The translations under genes were made by a program, and so were the position numbers. A DNA stretch of 64,000 bases from Oryzias latipes (taxonomy: Eukaryota > Chordata > Actinopteri > Beloniformes > Adrianichthyidae), in contig NC_019876.2 of NCBI RefSeq assembly GCF_002234675.1, forward strand, positions 21,751,161 to 21,815,160. Direction: 5' to 3'. The notes below the pieces were generated by a model, which saw only the letters and a list, made by a program, of their open reading frames with translations, did no database searches and was not told where the DNA came from. Position 1 is the stretch's first letter, and every line of letters begins with the position of its first letter. Shown here one piece after another: positions 22,601 through 34,400 of the stretch.

Positions 22601-25600
22601 CCTTCCCTCTGTTACAAGAAAATTTGGGCCACATAGAAGATGATATGGAAGAGGTGAATGTGTGAACTCTGCTTCAACATGAACTCATTGGTGACAGGAA
22701 GTTGTCCCAGAGCTGAATCAGAAGCAGGACAGAGCGGCATACCCAGTGATGCTGCTAACGTCTCGCCTTCGTCTGCTGACACCTGCCTTGCTCGCAGTAA
22801 GTCGCTCTTGTTGCCAACCTGCAGAGGATCACAGCGTATTTCCATGGGTTAAAGCACACAACCAGGGTCGGTTTGCATAAGGATAACAAGTATTTGGATG
22901 CGGGACAAAAAAGTATTTAGTCAGCCACCATTTATGCAAGTTCTCCCACTTAAAAAGATGAGAGAGGCATGCTATTTTCCTCATAGTTTAACCTAAACTA
23001 TGAGAGACAAAATGAGAAAAAAAAATCCATAAAATCTCTTTGTCTGATTTTAAAAATGCATTTGCAAATTATGGTGGAAAAGAAGTTTTTGGTCAAAAAC
23101 AAAAGTTCAACTCAGTACTCTGTTATATTCTCTTTGTTAGCAATGACAGCAGTCAAACGTTTTCAGTAAGTCTTCACAAGGTTTTCACAAACTGTTGCTG
23201 GTATTTTGGCCCATTCCTCCATGCAGATCTCCTCTAGAGCAGTGACATTTTGCGGCAACACTGACTTAAAATTCCCTCCAAAGATTTTCTTTGGGGCTGA
23301 GACCTGGAGACCGGCTAGGACACTCCAGGACATTGAAACGCTTCCACGAAGCCACTCCTTAGTTATCCGGGTGTTTGGGATCGTTGACATGTTGAAAGAC
23401 CCAGCCACCGTTTAAGCTTCAATGCCCTAGTTGATGGAAGGTTTTCACTCAAAATCTGACAATACCTTTGCTATTGTAGAGTTTGTAGTGTGACTGTTTG
23501 AGGTTGTGTACTGGTGTCTTTTATATAGATAACCAGTTCAAACAGGAGCCATTAATACAGGTAACCAGTGGAGGACAGAGGATCCTCTTATAGAAAAAGT
23601 TACTGGTCTGTGAGAGCCAGAAATTTTGCTTGTTTGAAGGCAACAAAATACTTATTTTCCACCATATTTGCAAATAAACTCTTTAAAAATCGGACAATGT
23701 GATGTTTTCCAGATTTTTTTTTGTCATTGTGTCATTTTCTACTGATCATGAAACTTAAAAAAGGGTTTTCTCAAATACTGACCAGAATGACAGGTATGTT
23801 TCCAGAGGGGTGAATGCGCCTGACATGCTGGTACAAAGGTTGGATGGTTCTGTAGCTGCTATGGTCTGTAATGGAAAAAACCAACACATATCCATCTGCC
23901 CAGTAGATTGACCTGGAAGTGAGATCATGAAGGTCAGTCAGAGGAAGTCTGCAAATGAAGACATAGTTCAGTTTGTGCATCTGACCTGTTGATCTGCTCC
24001 TGGCAGTACAGGCCTTCAGGATTATCCTGGAGAGCACAAAGAAAAACTGTTTCACACTTTGAATGCTATATTATCTATCATATTAGATTCAATTTGTAGT
24101 ACATTGTTCACTGACGAAATCTCAAAGTGCAACAAAAAACAATTCCAATTGTTAATAGCTGCATTAAAATAAGACAATACATGAGCCACAGTGATGGGTT
24201 TTGTTCTGGGGAGTGTGAGGAGAGTGGAATCGGTCAAACACAAGGATCAAAGGATAGCTGGTTGAGTGAGAAATTATTTTTAGCCCAGTAAAGCCCATTA
24301 CATCAAAGAATTGACAGAAAATTATTTTTTGGGACGGAAGATGTTTTTTAAACCCTTTGATGAAATCTACCAAAAATGTTCACTATATAATAGTCTATGA
24401 AGCAAAAACATTGACATGAGTGTTCAGGAAAAAAAGCATCTTATTTACCCACTGCCTTAAATTTGAAACACATTTGAATATGATGTAACTGTTTTATTTT
24501 TATTTTACTGGTGTAACGGTTAAAAAAAATAATTATAAACAAATGTTGCAATTTTTAATACATCAAGTAGTCATTTAAAAAATGAATAACATTAGATGGG
24601 TTTTTCTCAATAAAAAGTTTTGGAAATTAGCAAAACGCTTTCCCACCCAAATTGTTTTTGCGATTCCATGAAGGCAGCCATTTTGAAAAGCCCTTCTACT
24701 GCCCCTAGTGGAATGATAATGTACTACAGGGCAAAAAAACATGGACCAAGTTATATACAATAGTTTTAAAAGGAAAGTTTGGATCACTTTAATGAGATAT
24801 GGGTCTCAGAAATGCATGTAACAAATATGATACAAATGGTTTTATAGGGTTAAAGATCCACTCTAATGAAACTTGTGTTTTGGGGCTTTTTAACATGTTC
24901 TTGTAGCATTTGTCTCATGATGGAGGACAAATATAAAGAAAATGGTATTTCTGAGTATTTTTTTATTCAAACCAAAGTAAAACAGGAGCAGATGAAGATA
25001 TGCAGTTTAAAAAAGCTTGTAGTTGTTAGATATGACGTACAACGGCAAACCACAACCTCCTTGCGCTGCTCCATGATGCATCCACTTGCAAACAAATAGA
25101 TCCATGCACGTTTTTGTTTTCCTTGTCTGAGCTGGAATCTGGCTCTAGAATGTAAGGCTGGATGGCTGCGATATTGCTTCACCATTTTTATTGCACCGCT
25201 AATGTTAGCTTGGGGGTGTGAGGAGCTAAAAGCTAGCAGGAGGGAGTATAAACAGATGAGTAACAGGAAACGGGGGCGGACTTCATCTCCGCCAACAATC
25301 CCACTCACTCTTCAGAGGTGAATTTCTAACAAAATCCTGCCGCTCTGCAGAAACTATGTCCGAGACATTTTTTTTTAATATTGTCTAAAAACAGCAAGAT
25401 CATAGAAAAAGACCACTTGGAACCCTTTTACTATAGATCAAAAGATGACCAGACTGGGGCTTTAGGTTAGTGTGAGAGTTCCCATAGATGGATGAGGAGG
25501 AAGACTATTTATTTTGTTCTTGGAGACATGAGGAACCAGCAATTGACCTGATGGATGGTTGTGATGGGCTGTTTTCATCTGCTCCTCATGAGGATCCTGG

Positions 25601-28600
25601 GAGCCCTTTTTATGGATGTTTTATAGATTTTGTAAACTCTTGCTAGGGATTCTCATTAAGAAAACATTAAGGAATTCCAGCCTGAGGGAAACTAAAGCAT
25701 CATAAGGTAGGCTGAGCAAGCTGCAGCTGTTTCACTTTCTTTTTTCTAGTTACTTTAGCTGACAATGATCACAAAAGTGAACTAACAGAAGTAAATGATT
25801 GTATTGAAGACACTTCTTGCCCCTGATTGACCCTTTTACTTATCACCTGAGAATGTTTCCTTGTCTTCCATTGACTGCAAATGAGAACTGGACTAAGTGA
25901 GTGTGACGTCATCCGTAGAATATATGCTTTACTTCTGGTTCAAACAAATTGAAGTCAATTCAGACGCCATTTTTCTGTGATACAGACAGCTCCACGTTGG
26001 AGCCAGAAGACGTCAGTAAGCATTTATTGGTATGAATTTGTCTGAGTCCTCATTTCTATGGCAACCACTTTCTCCAATTAGGAGTGAGCTTGTTGGAAAT
26101 TCACAACCCTACCCTTGAATATAGGCTGGGGAAAACATGTCAATCAAACCCTTTGAACATTACTGAGCCATCTAATTGGTCAGTTTATAACTTGAGTAAC
26201 TTGTAATAAAGAACAAATATTATGGGGAAAAAAGACGTTTATCAAGAACATGTAAAAAAGGTATCAGAGCATGAATGCTTATTCTGACCAATAGAATTTC
26301 TGATTATTGACTGAGTAACAGCTGTTTAATTCTCTTTAGAAGTCTATAGGATTTTGTTTATTTGGAACCAGCAAGTACTTCCTTTTTTGAATGCCAGAGG
26401 GGGGGTTACTCAGTCCAGTTCTCATATACAGTCAATGTTTCCTTGTAAAGACAACCCCCCCAACCACCCTCTGTGCACGTATGACAGGTTGAACTCATTA
26501 AGCCGATGTCCTTTCCCTGCTTCAAATGCATTCCTGGGATTTCTTTCAGAAACTTTGTACAGTCAGGAGAAGCAGATCAGAGGACATCAGCAGCTCTCTT
26601 TATTCTGCTCCCTCCCACATACACACACATACACACTAACACACCACCACCACTGAACACAGCAACAAGGGACAGATGACACCAGCTAGACTCAGCTGCA
26701 GACTCACACAGCAGTGGGGCACACCTCTAGGGTCAATGTGTGTGTGTGTGCGGGGGGAGGGGGGCATCTTGTCCAGTGGTTGTCTAACCTGGGCTTTGAA
26801 CCAATTGGCTGACAGATTGTTCAACCGAGACCCCACCCTCCCCATTGTGCTTAGGGTTGATCTTACATGCTGTGAGTTTGAGGACTGGCGGTAAAACACG
26901 TGGCTCTCCAGCAGCTTTCAGACCCTGAAACACTCAGATCTTTAGTCTCGTTTGGACGGACGTTCACAGATAGATGATGTTCTGCAGGAGACTTCATCTG
27001 CCAGCAGAACTATGAAGATCTACTAGAGATGAGGATGGTTTGAACGCATGGATGCATTTATAGCTGCTGCACTCCTTTTGTATCTTTCAAAAAAGAAAAG
27101 AAAAGGAGATGTTGCTTTTAAAGTGGAAAAAGGCAGACTTAGAGGCAAAGCTCAGGAATGAAAAGGAGCTGAAACTTTTCATTTACTACAAGGTAGAAAA
27201 CGGCAGAGTACTTCAAGTAGGATTGATGTCTAAAATCAAAAAATGTTTTTATTTAGAACGGCAGACAAGACTAAAATGAGGACGCTCAGAATTTTGAATG
27301 ATAAAGAAGTTTTAGTGTTTGATTAAACGATATCACAAGATCTGGGATTCTCTGTTTGCACTAAAATCCAAATAAGGCAGACAAGTTCTCCTGAAGGAGA
27401 CGTTTGAGGCTTTACACGTACCTGGAGAGCCACGCAAGGGGTGTCCTGAACCTGCAGGGACACCTCCTCCACATCCAGAGTCACCTTCCTGGAGTAAAGC
27501 GCGCCTGAAGACCCAGAGGGAGGGGTGATGATGAGAATGAAGGTTTGCTGTTTTCTGCAGCGCAGACACACACTCACACTCGCAGTCACCTGTGTTTGCT
27601 TCGTAATCCCCAATGAACCTCTTGGTCAGAAACCTGACGATCAGAGCTGTGGAGGAGAAACTGACTGAGTCACACTTGAAACAAAGACAAAGGGAAGAGG
27701 GCAGCAGCTGGGGCTGCTCATGAACCTCAGACCCATCAATTGTGAAGCTCAAGGAGGAGGTTTGGATGAAAAACAAGCCAAGGATTATTCACATTTCCAT
27801 CCACTAGCCTAAACTCAGGGTGGAGGCGTCCCCACCTCCCTCTGCCGTTCTGCTCAAGATGGTTTCCACAGTGGCAACAAAACAGACACAGGTCAAACCT
27901 TACAAAAGAACAAAGACAGTCCTTCATAAAATGCTTATTCAATGCTAATTGGTGCACACAAAATACTAATAAAATGCAGATTGTGCCAAAAAATACAAAC
28001 CCAAAATATTAATTTATGTGCACAAAATGCTAATAATTTGCTAATAAATATCCTAATTAGTGGCAGAGAAAGCTAGAAATATGGTAATCTGTGCCCACAA
28101 ACAACTCATTTTTGTTCATATAGTAATTTGGGACCATAGGGTGCTTAAAAAAATGCTAAATTGTGCCAAGAAAATGCAAGCGATATGCAAATCTGTGTTT
28201 ACAAAATGCTCATTTGTGCACAAAAATTGCTAAGAAAATCCCAATTGTTGTGCACAAAAAGCTCATTAAATGCTAATTGGTGCCTACAAATTACAAATTT
28301 GTGCGGACAAACTAATTTGCACCCACAACATTGCTAAAATTACGCTAATTGGTGCCATTAGAATAATTTGTGCCCAAAAAAATCTTAATTTGTGTGCATA
28401 AAATAATCTGTGCCCACAGAATGCTGATAAAATGCTAATTTGTGTGCACAAAATGCTAATTTGTGCCCACAAAATGCTAAATTGTGCCTATGAAATAATC
28501 ATTTTTGCTCATATATTAATTTGGGCCCGCAAAATGCTAAAGATGTGCTAATTTGTGGGCAAAGAAATACCAATTTGGTACCCACAAAATGCTAATTTTT

Positions 28601-30257
28601 GCCCACAAATTGTTAATGTGTGCCTACAAAATAAAAATTTGTGAGCAAGACAATAATTTGAGCCCACAAAATGCTAAGAATTTGTTAATTTGTGCCCAAT
28701 GGTAGCAAAATGGTAAATGGTGTGCACAAAATCTATCATCCGTGATCTTCTTAACCTTGTCCTGAGCATACCTCGTGGCCTAAGGCAGGGTGCAGCCTGG
28801 ACAGGTCGCCAGTCTGTCGCTGGGTGGTGTGCACAAAATGCTCATGACATTCTAATTCATTAATAGAAAATAATTTGTGGCAACAAAATGCTAATTAAAG
28901 CGCAGAAAAAAAACATTAAATTCATGGTCGCAAGTTATTAATTAGGAGGGTAAGTTTTAGACACGCCCCCTCAGCTCTGTGAGTGGGCGTGTCTACCTGT
29001 AAAATAACTGTGACATTTCTGATCAATCCTATATTTCAGTGTTTTTCAACCTTTTCTGAGCCACGGCACACTTTAACCTTAAAAAAAATCCCGCGGCACA
29101 CCAGGATCCAAAAATTAAAAAAAACAAAAAAAACGGAGAAACTCAGTCTGTATTGATCTACAGCCCCTCCACAATCTCACATGCATTTTTGAGATAATTG
29201 TGGCAGAAAAAGCTTGAAACTGCAGCTGTTTTTTTCTAAAAGATGCAATAAAAGTTAAGTTAGAAGATGTAAAAACAGTTTGATGTGTGTTCGTTGATTT
29301 CAAGACGTTTAACAACAGATCTCCTTGAGCGCTGTCACTCTCACAACCCAATGCATCATGGGAGATGTAGTGCATTAAACGGCCGGCGGAGATCGCGTCT
29401 ATGAGCTTCCTTGTTTTGTTCACTTGTTCCACGGTCTGACATCGGATTCTGTGGAAAGCTGCACCGATAAAGACGAGCTTTAGCTGGTATTTTTGTTAGA
29501 ACTGAGCGACTTTACGAGCTAAATCGGGACAAGGAAGTGAAGACTTTAACCACTTCTGATTGGTCAGACTGATGACATGTGATTAAGCTCCCCAAGAATG
29601 ATTGGTGGAGACAGTTATAAGGACGGGACTTTTCCAAAATACAGCCGGAGTTGCAGCTGAATCGCGGTACGTCATTCTTATCAAAATGTCTTTAATAAAA
29701 TTAAATAAACGCAAAGAAAAAGTATTTTACGATCTTTTATATTCCTAACTCCTCAGTGTTTTATCAGGGCCTGTTTGGATGAACAGAGAGCTGAAATCCT
29801 GGAGATGGGAAATGTTTAATTTTTCAGTTAATGAGGGCAATTTCCCACGGCACACTTGACCATCTCCCACGGCACACTAGTGTGCCGCGGCACACTGGTT
29901 GAAAAACACTGCTATATTTGACTAAAGGTGTGTGGGCCATGACAGCAGCTCTTTGTCGCCCCCTGCCGACGGTGGTGTGCGTGCGAAAACAAAACAAAAA
30001 CAAAAAAAAAAGGAAAGAAAAAAAAACCGCCTGTATTTTAAGTGAAAATGTCTTAAAACCGCATGACCCAGCGTCTCTGAGACCTGTTGGTCGGAACCTG
30101 CTCTCGTACCGGTTTTGCCAACGTTGCTGGCTCCCAGAACCGCGATCTTCACAGTCCGGGCGGGCGCGCTGTCCGGCAGCGGGAACTCCGGGATGGGGAC
30201 CAGCAAGAAGTTGGCGGAGCCGCTGCTCATAGTTCCCGGACCTGCGGTGAGCCGCAT
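19673..30257 (-). CDS. rasl11a: Ras-like GTPase RASL11A, 8 coding exons, 252 residues
   Basis: RASL11A is a small GTPase-like protein lacking a CAAX lipid anchor, reported in mammals as a nucleolar factor linked to RNA polymerase I through UBF. Exons on the minus strand: 30257-30110, 27646-27590, 27504-27422, 24026-23986, 23912-23783, 22818-22743, 20233-20157, 19819-19673. All junctions are in frame. Visible motifs are the P-loop GASNVGKT (42-49), [15 protein letters not shown] (54-68), the G3-like DTPC (89-92, without the Ras DTAGQ), G4 NKSD (156-159), G5 SAR (186-188), and the family tail [17 protein letters not shown] ending at 252. Mammalian RASL11A is 242 residues. The start at 30257 is a true ATG, and a second ATG follows nine codons later. 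RASL11B shares many motifs; the adjacent usp12 favours RASL11A, because RASL11B neighbours USP46 in mammals. The introns are bloated by nested transposons. Confidence 0.9.
20487..21596 (+). mobile_element. GGCTACGTTC TIR element, 1.1-kb copy A (Harbinger-like)
   Basis: The ends are inverted: GGCTACGTTCACACTGCAGG at the left and its inverse CCTGCAGTGTGAACGTAGCC at the right. TAT flanks both sides (20484-20486, 21597-21599), a 3-bp duplication compatible with PIF/Harbinger elements. The subterminal parts hold further palindromic repeats (caattccgatcttttcatga and similar). No transposase is encoded. Copy B (34401-35476) is nearly the same sequence in the opposite orientation. Confidence 0.75.
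21842..22233. mobile_element. AT-rich palindromic MITE
   Basis: The left end TCTGTAGCATAATTAAAA and right end TTTTAATTATGCTACAGA are inverse copies. The interior also folds back (gctttttcattttcaaaatg). Related pieces occur at 32055-32760 and 41560-41960. Confidence 0.7.
22890..23780 (-). mobile_element. Tc1-like element, internally deleted, filling rasl11a intron 5
   Basis: The left end gggacaaaaaagtatttagt plus cagccaccat, the block tcttcacaaggttttcacaa, and the block ggcccattcctccatgcaga are signatures of a common fish Tc1-like transposon read antisense. The middle is deleted, and the right end (aaaatacttattttccacca) is degenerate. It takes up almost all of the 964-bp intron. Confidence 0.8.
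24846..25465. mobile_element. MITE of the AAAGACCCACTCCAAT family, copy 2
   Basis: It starts ttaaagatccactctaatg and shares internal blocks (taacatgttcttgtagcat, gatggaggacaaatataaag, tttgttttccttgtctgagc) with the other copies. It lies in rasl11a intron 3. The right end is approximate. Confidence 0.6.
25466..27421. other. rasl11a intron 3 remainder
   Basis: Intron sequence with short simple repeats (ACAC and GTGT runs near 26620 and 26745). No gene is seen; the short frames lack motifs. Confidence 0.5.
27950..28920. repeat. Minisatellite, about 21-bp unit, in rasl11a intron 1
   Basis: Degenerate copies of a unit close to GTGCCCACAAAATGCTAATTT run for almost 1 kb, several dozen copies. The array is interrupted at about 28729-28830 by a piece of another fish repeat (tggacaggtcgccagtctgt). 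Confidence 0.85.
29037..29911. mobile_element. hAT-type element with 8-bp target duplication
   Basis: The ends are CAGTGTTTTTCAACC and its inverse GGTTGAAAAACACTG. The octamer ctatattt lies immediately outside both ends (29029-29036 and 29912-29919), the hAT hallmark. Inside the ends, 'cacggcacact' motifs repeat. No intact transposase is seen. It lies in rasl11a intron 1, about 200 bp from exon 1. Confidence 0.9.
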
Positions 30258-30660
30258 CGAACTCTCCTCCGCCCCCCAGCAGTGAGCCGCGTCCCGGGGA
30301 GGGGGTCAGTCCGTGCCGCTGAAAGCTGTCCTCCCGCGCCTTAAGGCAAAATAACGACTAATTCCAGTTGTTTAGCGTCCCCGTGGCTGTTCAGTGAGTT
30401 TCCTCACGACGGGAAAAAAAAGACTTTCTGATCCTTGAGACAATCCCGGCTCCACTCGAGACAAGCAGTTTTTTTTGGAGGGGGGGGGGGTAAAGCCCAT
30501 CCCTCATTTCCATTCGACCTTTTTTCTCAGCGCAGACAGCAGTTGGATCCCGTCAGAGCTGCTGTTTCCTTCGTGGGGAGGGCCGTGAACGCCACAGCTG
30601 GACCTTCATCCATCACAGCTTCGGAGTAGGTTGGGGGAGGGGGGTCACGTTTTGACCTTT
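30090..30660 (-). promoter_or_regulatory. GC/CpG-rich 5' region of rasl11a
   Basis: The first exon and about 400 bp upstream are clearly richer in G, C and CpG than the surroundings, as expected for a CpG-island promoter. I could not place a transcription start or a specific factor site. Confidence 0.5.
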
Positions 30661-31009
30661 TTCCCTGCAGTTGTGGGTCTAAGAAGATTTCCCTCTGAAG
30701 GAAGTCGAAGCATGGGATTTTAGCTCTGTTTCAAGCTCATATCAGTGATTCACAAACTTCCTCTGTAAGGATGCACGCTCTTCTGTCTGTGGGGGTGAAG
30801 CCCAGAATTCCTCTGCAGAGATGTCGCTCAGAATTATCCATGAAGGTTTTTCCAAAAATTCCTCAGAGGGGATGTTGAATGAATATTTATTTCTTTTGGA
30901 AGTGACCAGAGCATAAGCGGGATAATGGCCTCAAAGTGTGCATGAACAGAAATTAATGCGCTTTATGTCGGACAGTTCATGCTTCCACGGTGTGCATTAA
31001 TTACTGATA

Positions 31010-31860
31010 ATGCACACTTCGTCAGCCATTATCTTTTACTTAGTTTATTTTCTAACACTGACAGAATTTTTATTTTGGAAAACAGCTGGATTCTGTTCAT
31101 CACATCTGTCTGTCTCCTATTTGGAAAGCTTCTTTAAGGAGAAAAGAGTCAGCGAGGAAACCAAAGAAGAGCTTTCAACTTCAAAGGAACATAAAGCTCC
31201 TGTTTACAGACAAAACTGGGAGTTTTCCTCCAAATACAGATTTATTGAGACAGATGTTCTCATGGACTAGAAGCTGCTCTGCTTGATACGCGGCGACTGA
31301 CTTTCAAATGTTTCACACACGCAGATAATGAAGTTGCAAACATGATGGATTAAAGTGTTTTATTATATTTAGAAAATACCAGTTTTACTACGGTTGTGTC
31401 ATTTTATTTTGCTTTATCCGTCACACCTTAAAAGTTCAATGCGGCAGAAGTTAGCTTCCAAGTTCTAGAACCCATTGATGTTAAAGGGAAAATCTTCATC
31501 ACAAAGTTTAAACCAGCTGCAAATCTTTTACAGAAAATGAAGATTCAATCAAATAGAGTTCTTTCTGATTTGTGGAAACCTGTCAAAAGAAAATTTATGA
31601 ATTTTCCTTCGGCATGGTGGTGTTCTATGAAAAAACTTGTAATGTATTCTTTACTTATCAGAAACAATTTCTTGAAATCAACAATTTTGTTTCATCTCTG
31701 TCATCTAAAAAAATTGACTAATGTTTTCTGATTTTTTTTAAACAAAATTTCTTGTAATGGCATTTTAATTTAAAAAATAAGTTTTCAGAAACAGATTTGT
31801 GAAAATATTGTTCTTCCATTAAACTGGTCCGTGGCCTGAAAAAGGTTCTGGATTCTATAC
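31010..31860. mobile_element. hAT-type element copy (truncated left end)
   Basis: The blocks ctgttcatcacatctgtctg, gtcagcgaggaaacc, tttattgagacagatgttct and gactttcaaatgtttcacac match the element starting at 63221. The right end, actggtccgtggcctgaaaa, is a typical hAT terminus. The frames inside are broken. Confidence 0.65.
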
Positions 31861-32054
31861 AGCTCTGTAGGTTTCTGTGTCAAACTTCCTTTTCTAATCC
31901 TAAACTTCTACCTTTTCTCTGATCTTTTCTTTGACCTTTTCTTATATCAACAGTACCGATAATCTAATTTCCACCACGGGCTGTGGGTCACCAACCAAAT
32001 GTACTGGATTGTGCCCACCTGTGTTTGCATGGAAAGGACTCTTCACCAAAAACA

Positions 32055-32760
32055 ATGGAAGCATTTCTGTTGCATAATCAAAATTAAAAGTCAAAACCAG
32101 AAATGATTTTTCATTTTGTTTGTTGACTCAAAAATTAAATGAAAAATCAATCCGCCAAACAGTTTTTTCTTTTTTGTCTTCAACACAGCTCATTCTGTCA
32201 TTTTAATTAAAACTACAAAGAAAATTGTATTTGACATTTCATTTGTTCTCTAGTAAGGCTACGTTCACACTGAAGGCTGAAACGACCCAATTCCGATTTT
32301 TTTGCCCCTATGGGACAACGAGTGACGTCGTTCACCGTTGAGTACTCTTCTGCACATGCGGGTCACTTCTGGGTCATTTCATGGTCACACAGGAGATCAC
32401 AAAAGTTCGGATTTAATTGGAAATATGAAGGGCCTTGCAAAAAAACGTTTTTTTTCAGAAAATCGCAATTGAGCATTAAGCCCTGCAGTGTGAACATAGC
32501 CTAAATGTGTAGCAAAATTTAATTAGAAATATCTAATTTGACAATTAAAATGGATTAACAGAAATGCTTTTTCATTTTAACGATGTAACTACATTAATTG
32601 ACTCAAAAACAAAATAATAAATCTATCCTCCAAAATGTTTTTTCATTTTCTACTTAAACATGTCACATTATATGACTTAATTAAAGTGAAAATACTAAGA
32701 GGGGATTGCATTTTCGTTTTCACATCCCCTCGCAAAAAGTGTAGCATAATTAATTTTCAG
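32055..32760. mobile_element. AT-rich MITE copy interrupted by a small GGCTACGTTC element
   Basis: The left part (gttgcataatcaaaattaaa) and right part (gtgtagcataatta) belong to the palindromic family seen at 21842-22233. The insertion at 32257-32501 divides it. The right portion contains ggggattgcattttcgtttt, shared in inverse with 41595-41640. Confidence 0.55.
32257..32501 (+). mobile_element. GGCTACGTTC TIR element, 245-bp deletion derivative (copy C)
   Basis: The ends match copies A and B. TAA duplicates flank it (32254-32256 and 32502-32504). Most of the 1.1-kb interior is missing, which gives a MITE-like form. Confidence 0.75.
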
Positions 32761-32992
32761 TCAGCATTTCCAGGGGGAGGTGGGGCGATGATGTCAGTGC
32801 TCACTCAGTGTGGCCGGCTGGATGCTCCACATGAGCCAGGCATGTCTCTGAGCAGTGCAGCCGGACTCGTAGCTTCGTGTTTGCGGGCAAGGTGTTGTAT
32901 GGTGCCTCTGGCAGCGCTCCTCCCCCTCCCCTCTCTGCTCTGTTCCTGATGAGACCAGCTGTGACCACTCACCTCATCAGCCTGCTGCCTTC

Positions 32993-33204
32993 TTAACCCG
33001 TGTGCTATCTTAGATGACCTCACCCTTGCATTGACGTGTTATTCCTACCATGACAAAGGTGGATAAAGTGGAAAGATTTCATGTAATCCATGGACACCAG
33101 TGAGGTTCACAAATCATTGAAGAAAAAAGGTTCAGCGCACTGTCTAGTGGGTCTAGATGACCCAACTTCCAATGTTAAAGTGCCAAGGATAGCAAAAGGG
33201 TTAC
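32993..33204. mobile_element. piggyBac-like MITE copy 3
   Basis: It begins TTAACCCGTGTGCTATCTTA and ends aggatagcaaaagggttac. The internal block catgtaatccatggacacca is shared with the other copies, here in the opposite orientation to copies 1 and 2. Confidence 0.75.
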
Positions 33205-33209
33205 GGAGA

Positions 33210-33660
33210 TCCAGTTCAAGTATTCATCCCCAGTTCGTTGTTCCTCTACGGTGCATTGTCTGTTCGCCTCATGTATCTTGTTCATGCCTGCCTTTCTCTT
33301 GCTAATCTTCTCCTTATCTCCTCCTCTTCTCCTCGCCTCATCTACAGGAAAAGATATCCCATGAGAGCTCACCTGGTTAACGTCATCATTCTATGCTCCT
33401 CGTCTTCGCCTTGGATCCAGCTCAAGTCAAGCTCTCCTGATCTGCCACTGCCGAACCCTGCAGCCTCGCCTCGCCTCCTAGTCAAGATTCCTGAACCTCG
33501 TCATACTATTAACCATTTGAACTCTGCTTTCAAGTTTTCCATTGAACTCTCTGGTTGTAAATTAAATCATCCTACTTACTTTACACTCTTCTGGGTTTTC
33601 TTCCGGGTTCCAGCATCTGGGTTTGCCAAGTCAAGTGATATCATGACACAGGGGAGTGTG
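33210..33660 (+). repeat. Probable retroelement 3' sequence
   Basis: Pyrimidine-rich sequence (cctcatctacaggaaaagat, ctccagttcaagc-like runs, ttccgggttccagcatctgg) looks like the untranslated end of a fish retroelement. The long open frame over it lacks an ATG start and any domain. Confidence 0.35.
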
Positions 33661-33940
33661 CTTTGTTACAGGGTGTCTTCCAGAGGAGGCTTTGGACCAG
33701 AGTCTATCCGGCTACTTTGCACGAAGGAGCTGCCGGACACAGGAGAGCCGTGTCTCCCGGGAGAACTGTGTCTCCGAGCAAAGGAGCAGAATGAGTACAG
33801 GATGCTGCTCCGCAGTCCTGAGAAACCGTGTAAACAAACATGTGAATTTGTGTTTCCAGTCGTGTCCAGACAAAATAAAGACTGATGTTATTCCCACATA
33901 TCCACATGCATCAAAGACAGGGGAGCATATGGGGCATGCG

Positions 33941-34068
33941 TCCACATAAAAAACACCCCCCTCACACACACAAAAACACACACAGACATAAATGCACATA
34001 ATAAAACGTCACATCCACTCCTCCTAAAGCTATCTAAACACTCACACAACACTTTTAGGTACTCGGGG
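33941..34068. repeat. Dispersed repeat, copy 1 of 2
   Basis: The sequence aaaaacacccccctcacaca, followed by cacagacataaatgcacata and ctcctaaagctatctaaaca, recurs at 41163-41280 with few changes. Confidence 0.7.
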
Positions 34069-34400
34069 GCGGGCTCCATCCACTTGCCACCGAGGAACTC
34101 TTCAACTACCTTGGTGACTTCAGCTTAGCTGATGGAAAGTCCTCAACCTCTGCCTCCTCAAGAATAGGTGTGTCACCAGGATTTAAAAGATCCTTAAAGC
34201 AGTCCTTTTACTGCCCCACAATGTCTCCATTGGCAGTCAACAGCTCCCCATCTGTGCTGAAAAATGCGTAGTTTGCCTGGACCTGGATGATTTGCCATAG
34301 TTTCTCTGAAGTCTGGCAATAGTCCTTCTCCTTGGCCTCACCAAACTCCTCCCAGGACTGAGCCTTTGCTAGCAAAATAAGCTGAGCTGCAGCTCACTTA

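Noticed and set aside
33238..33885. 215-codon plus-strand open frame
   Set aside because: It begins with TTG rather than ATG, lies over repeat-derived sequence, and shows no domain or splice pattern.
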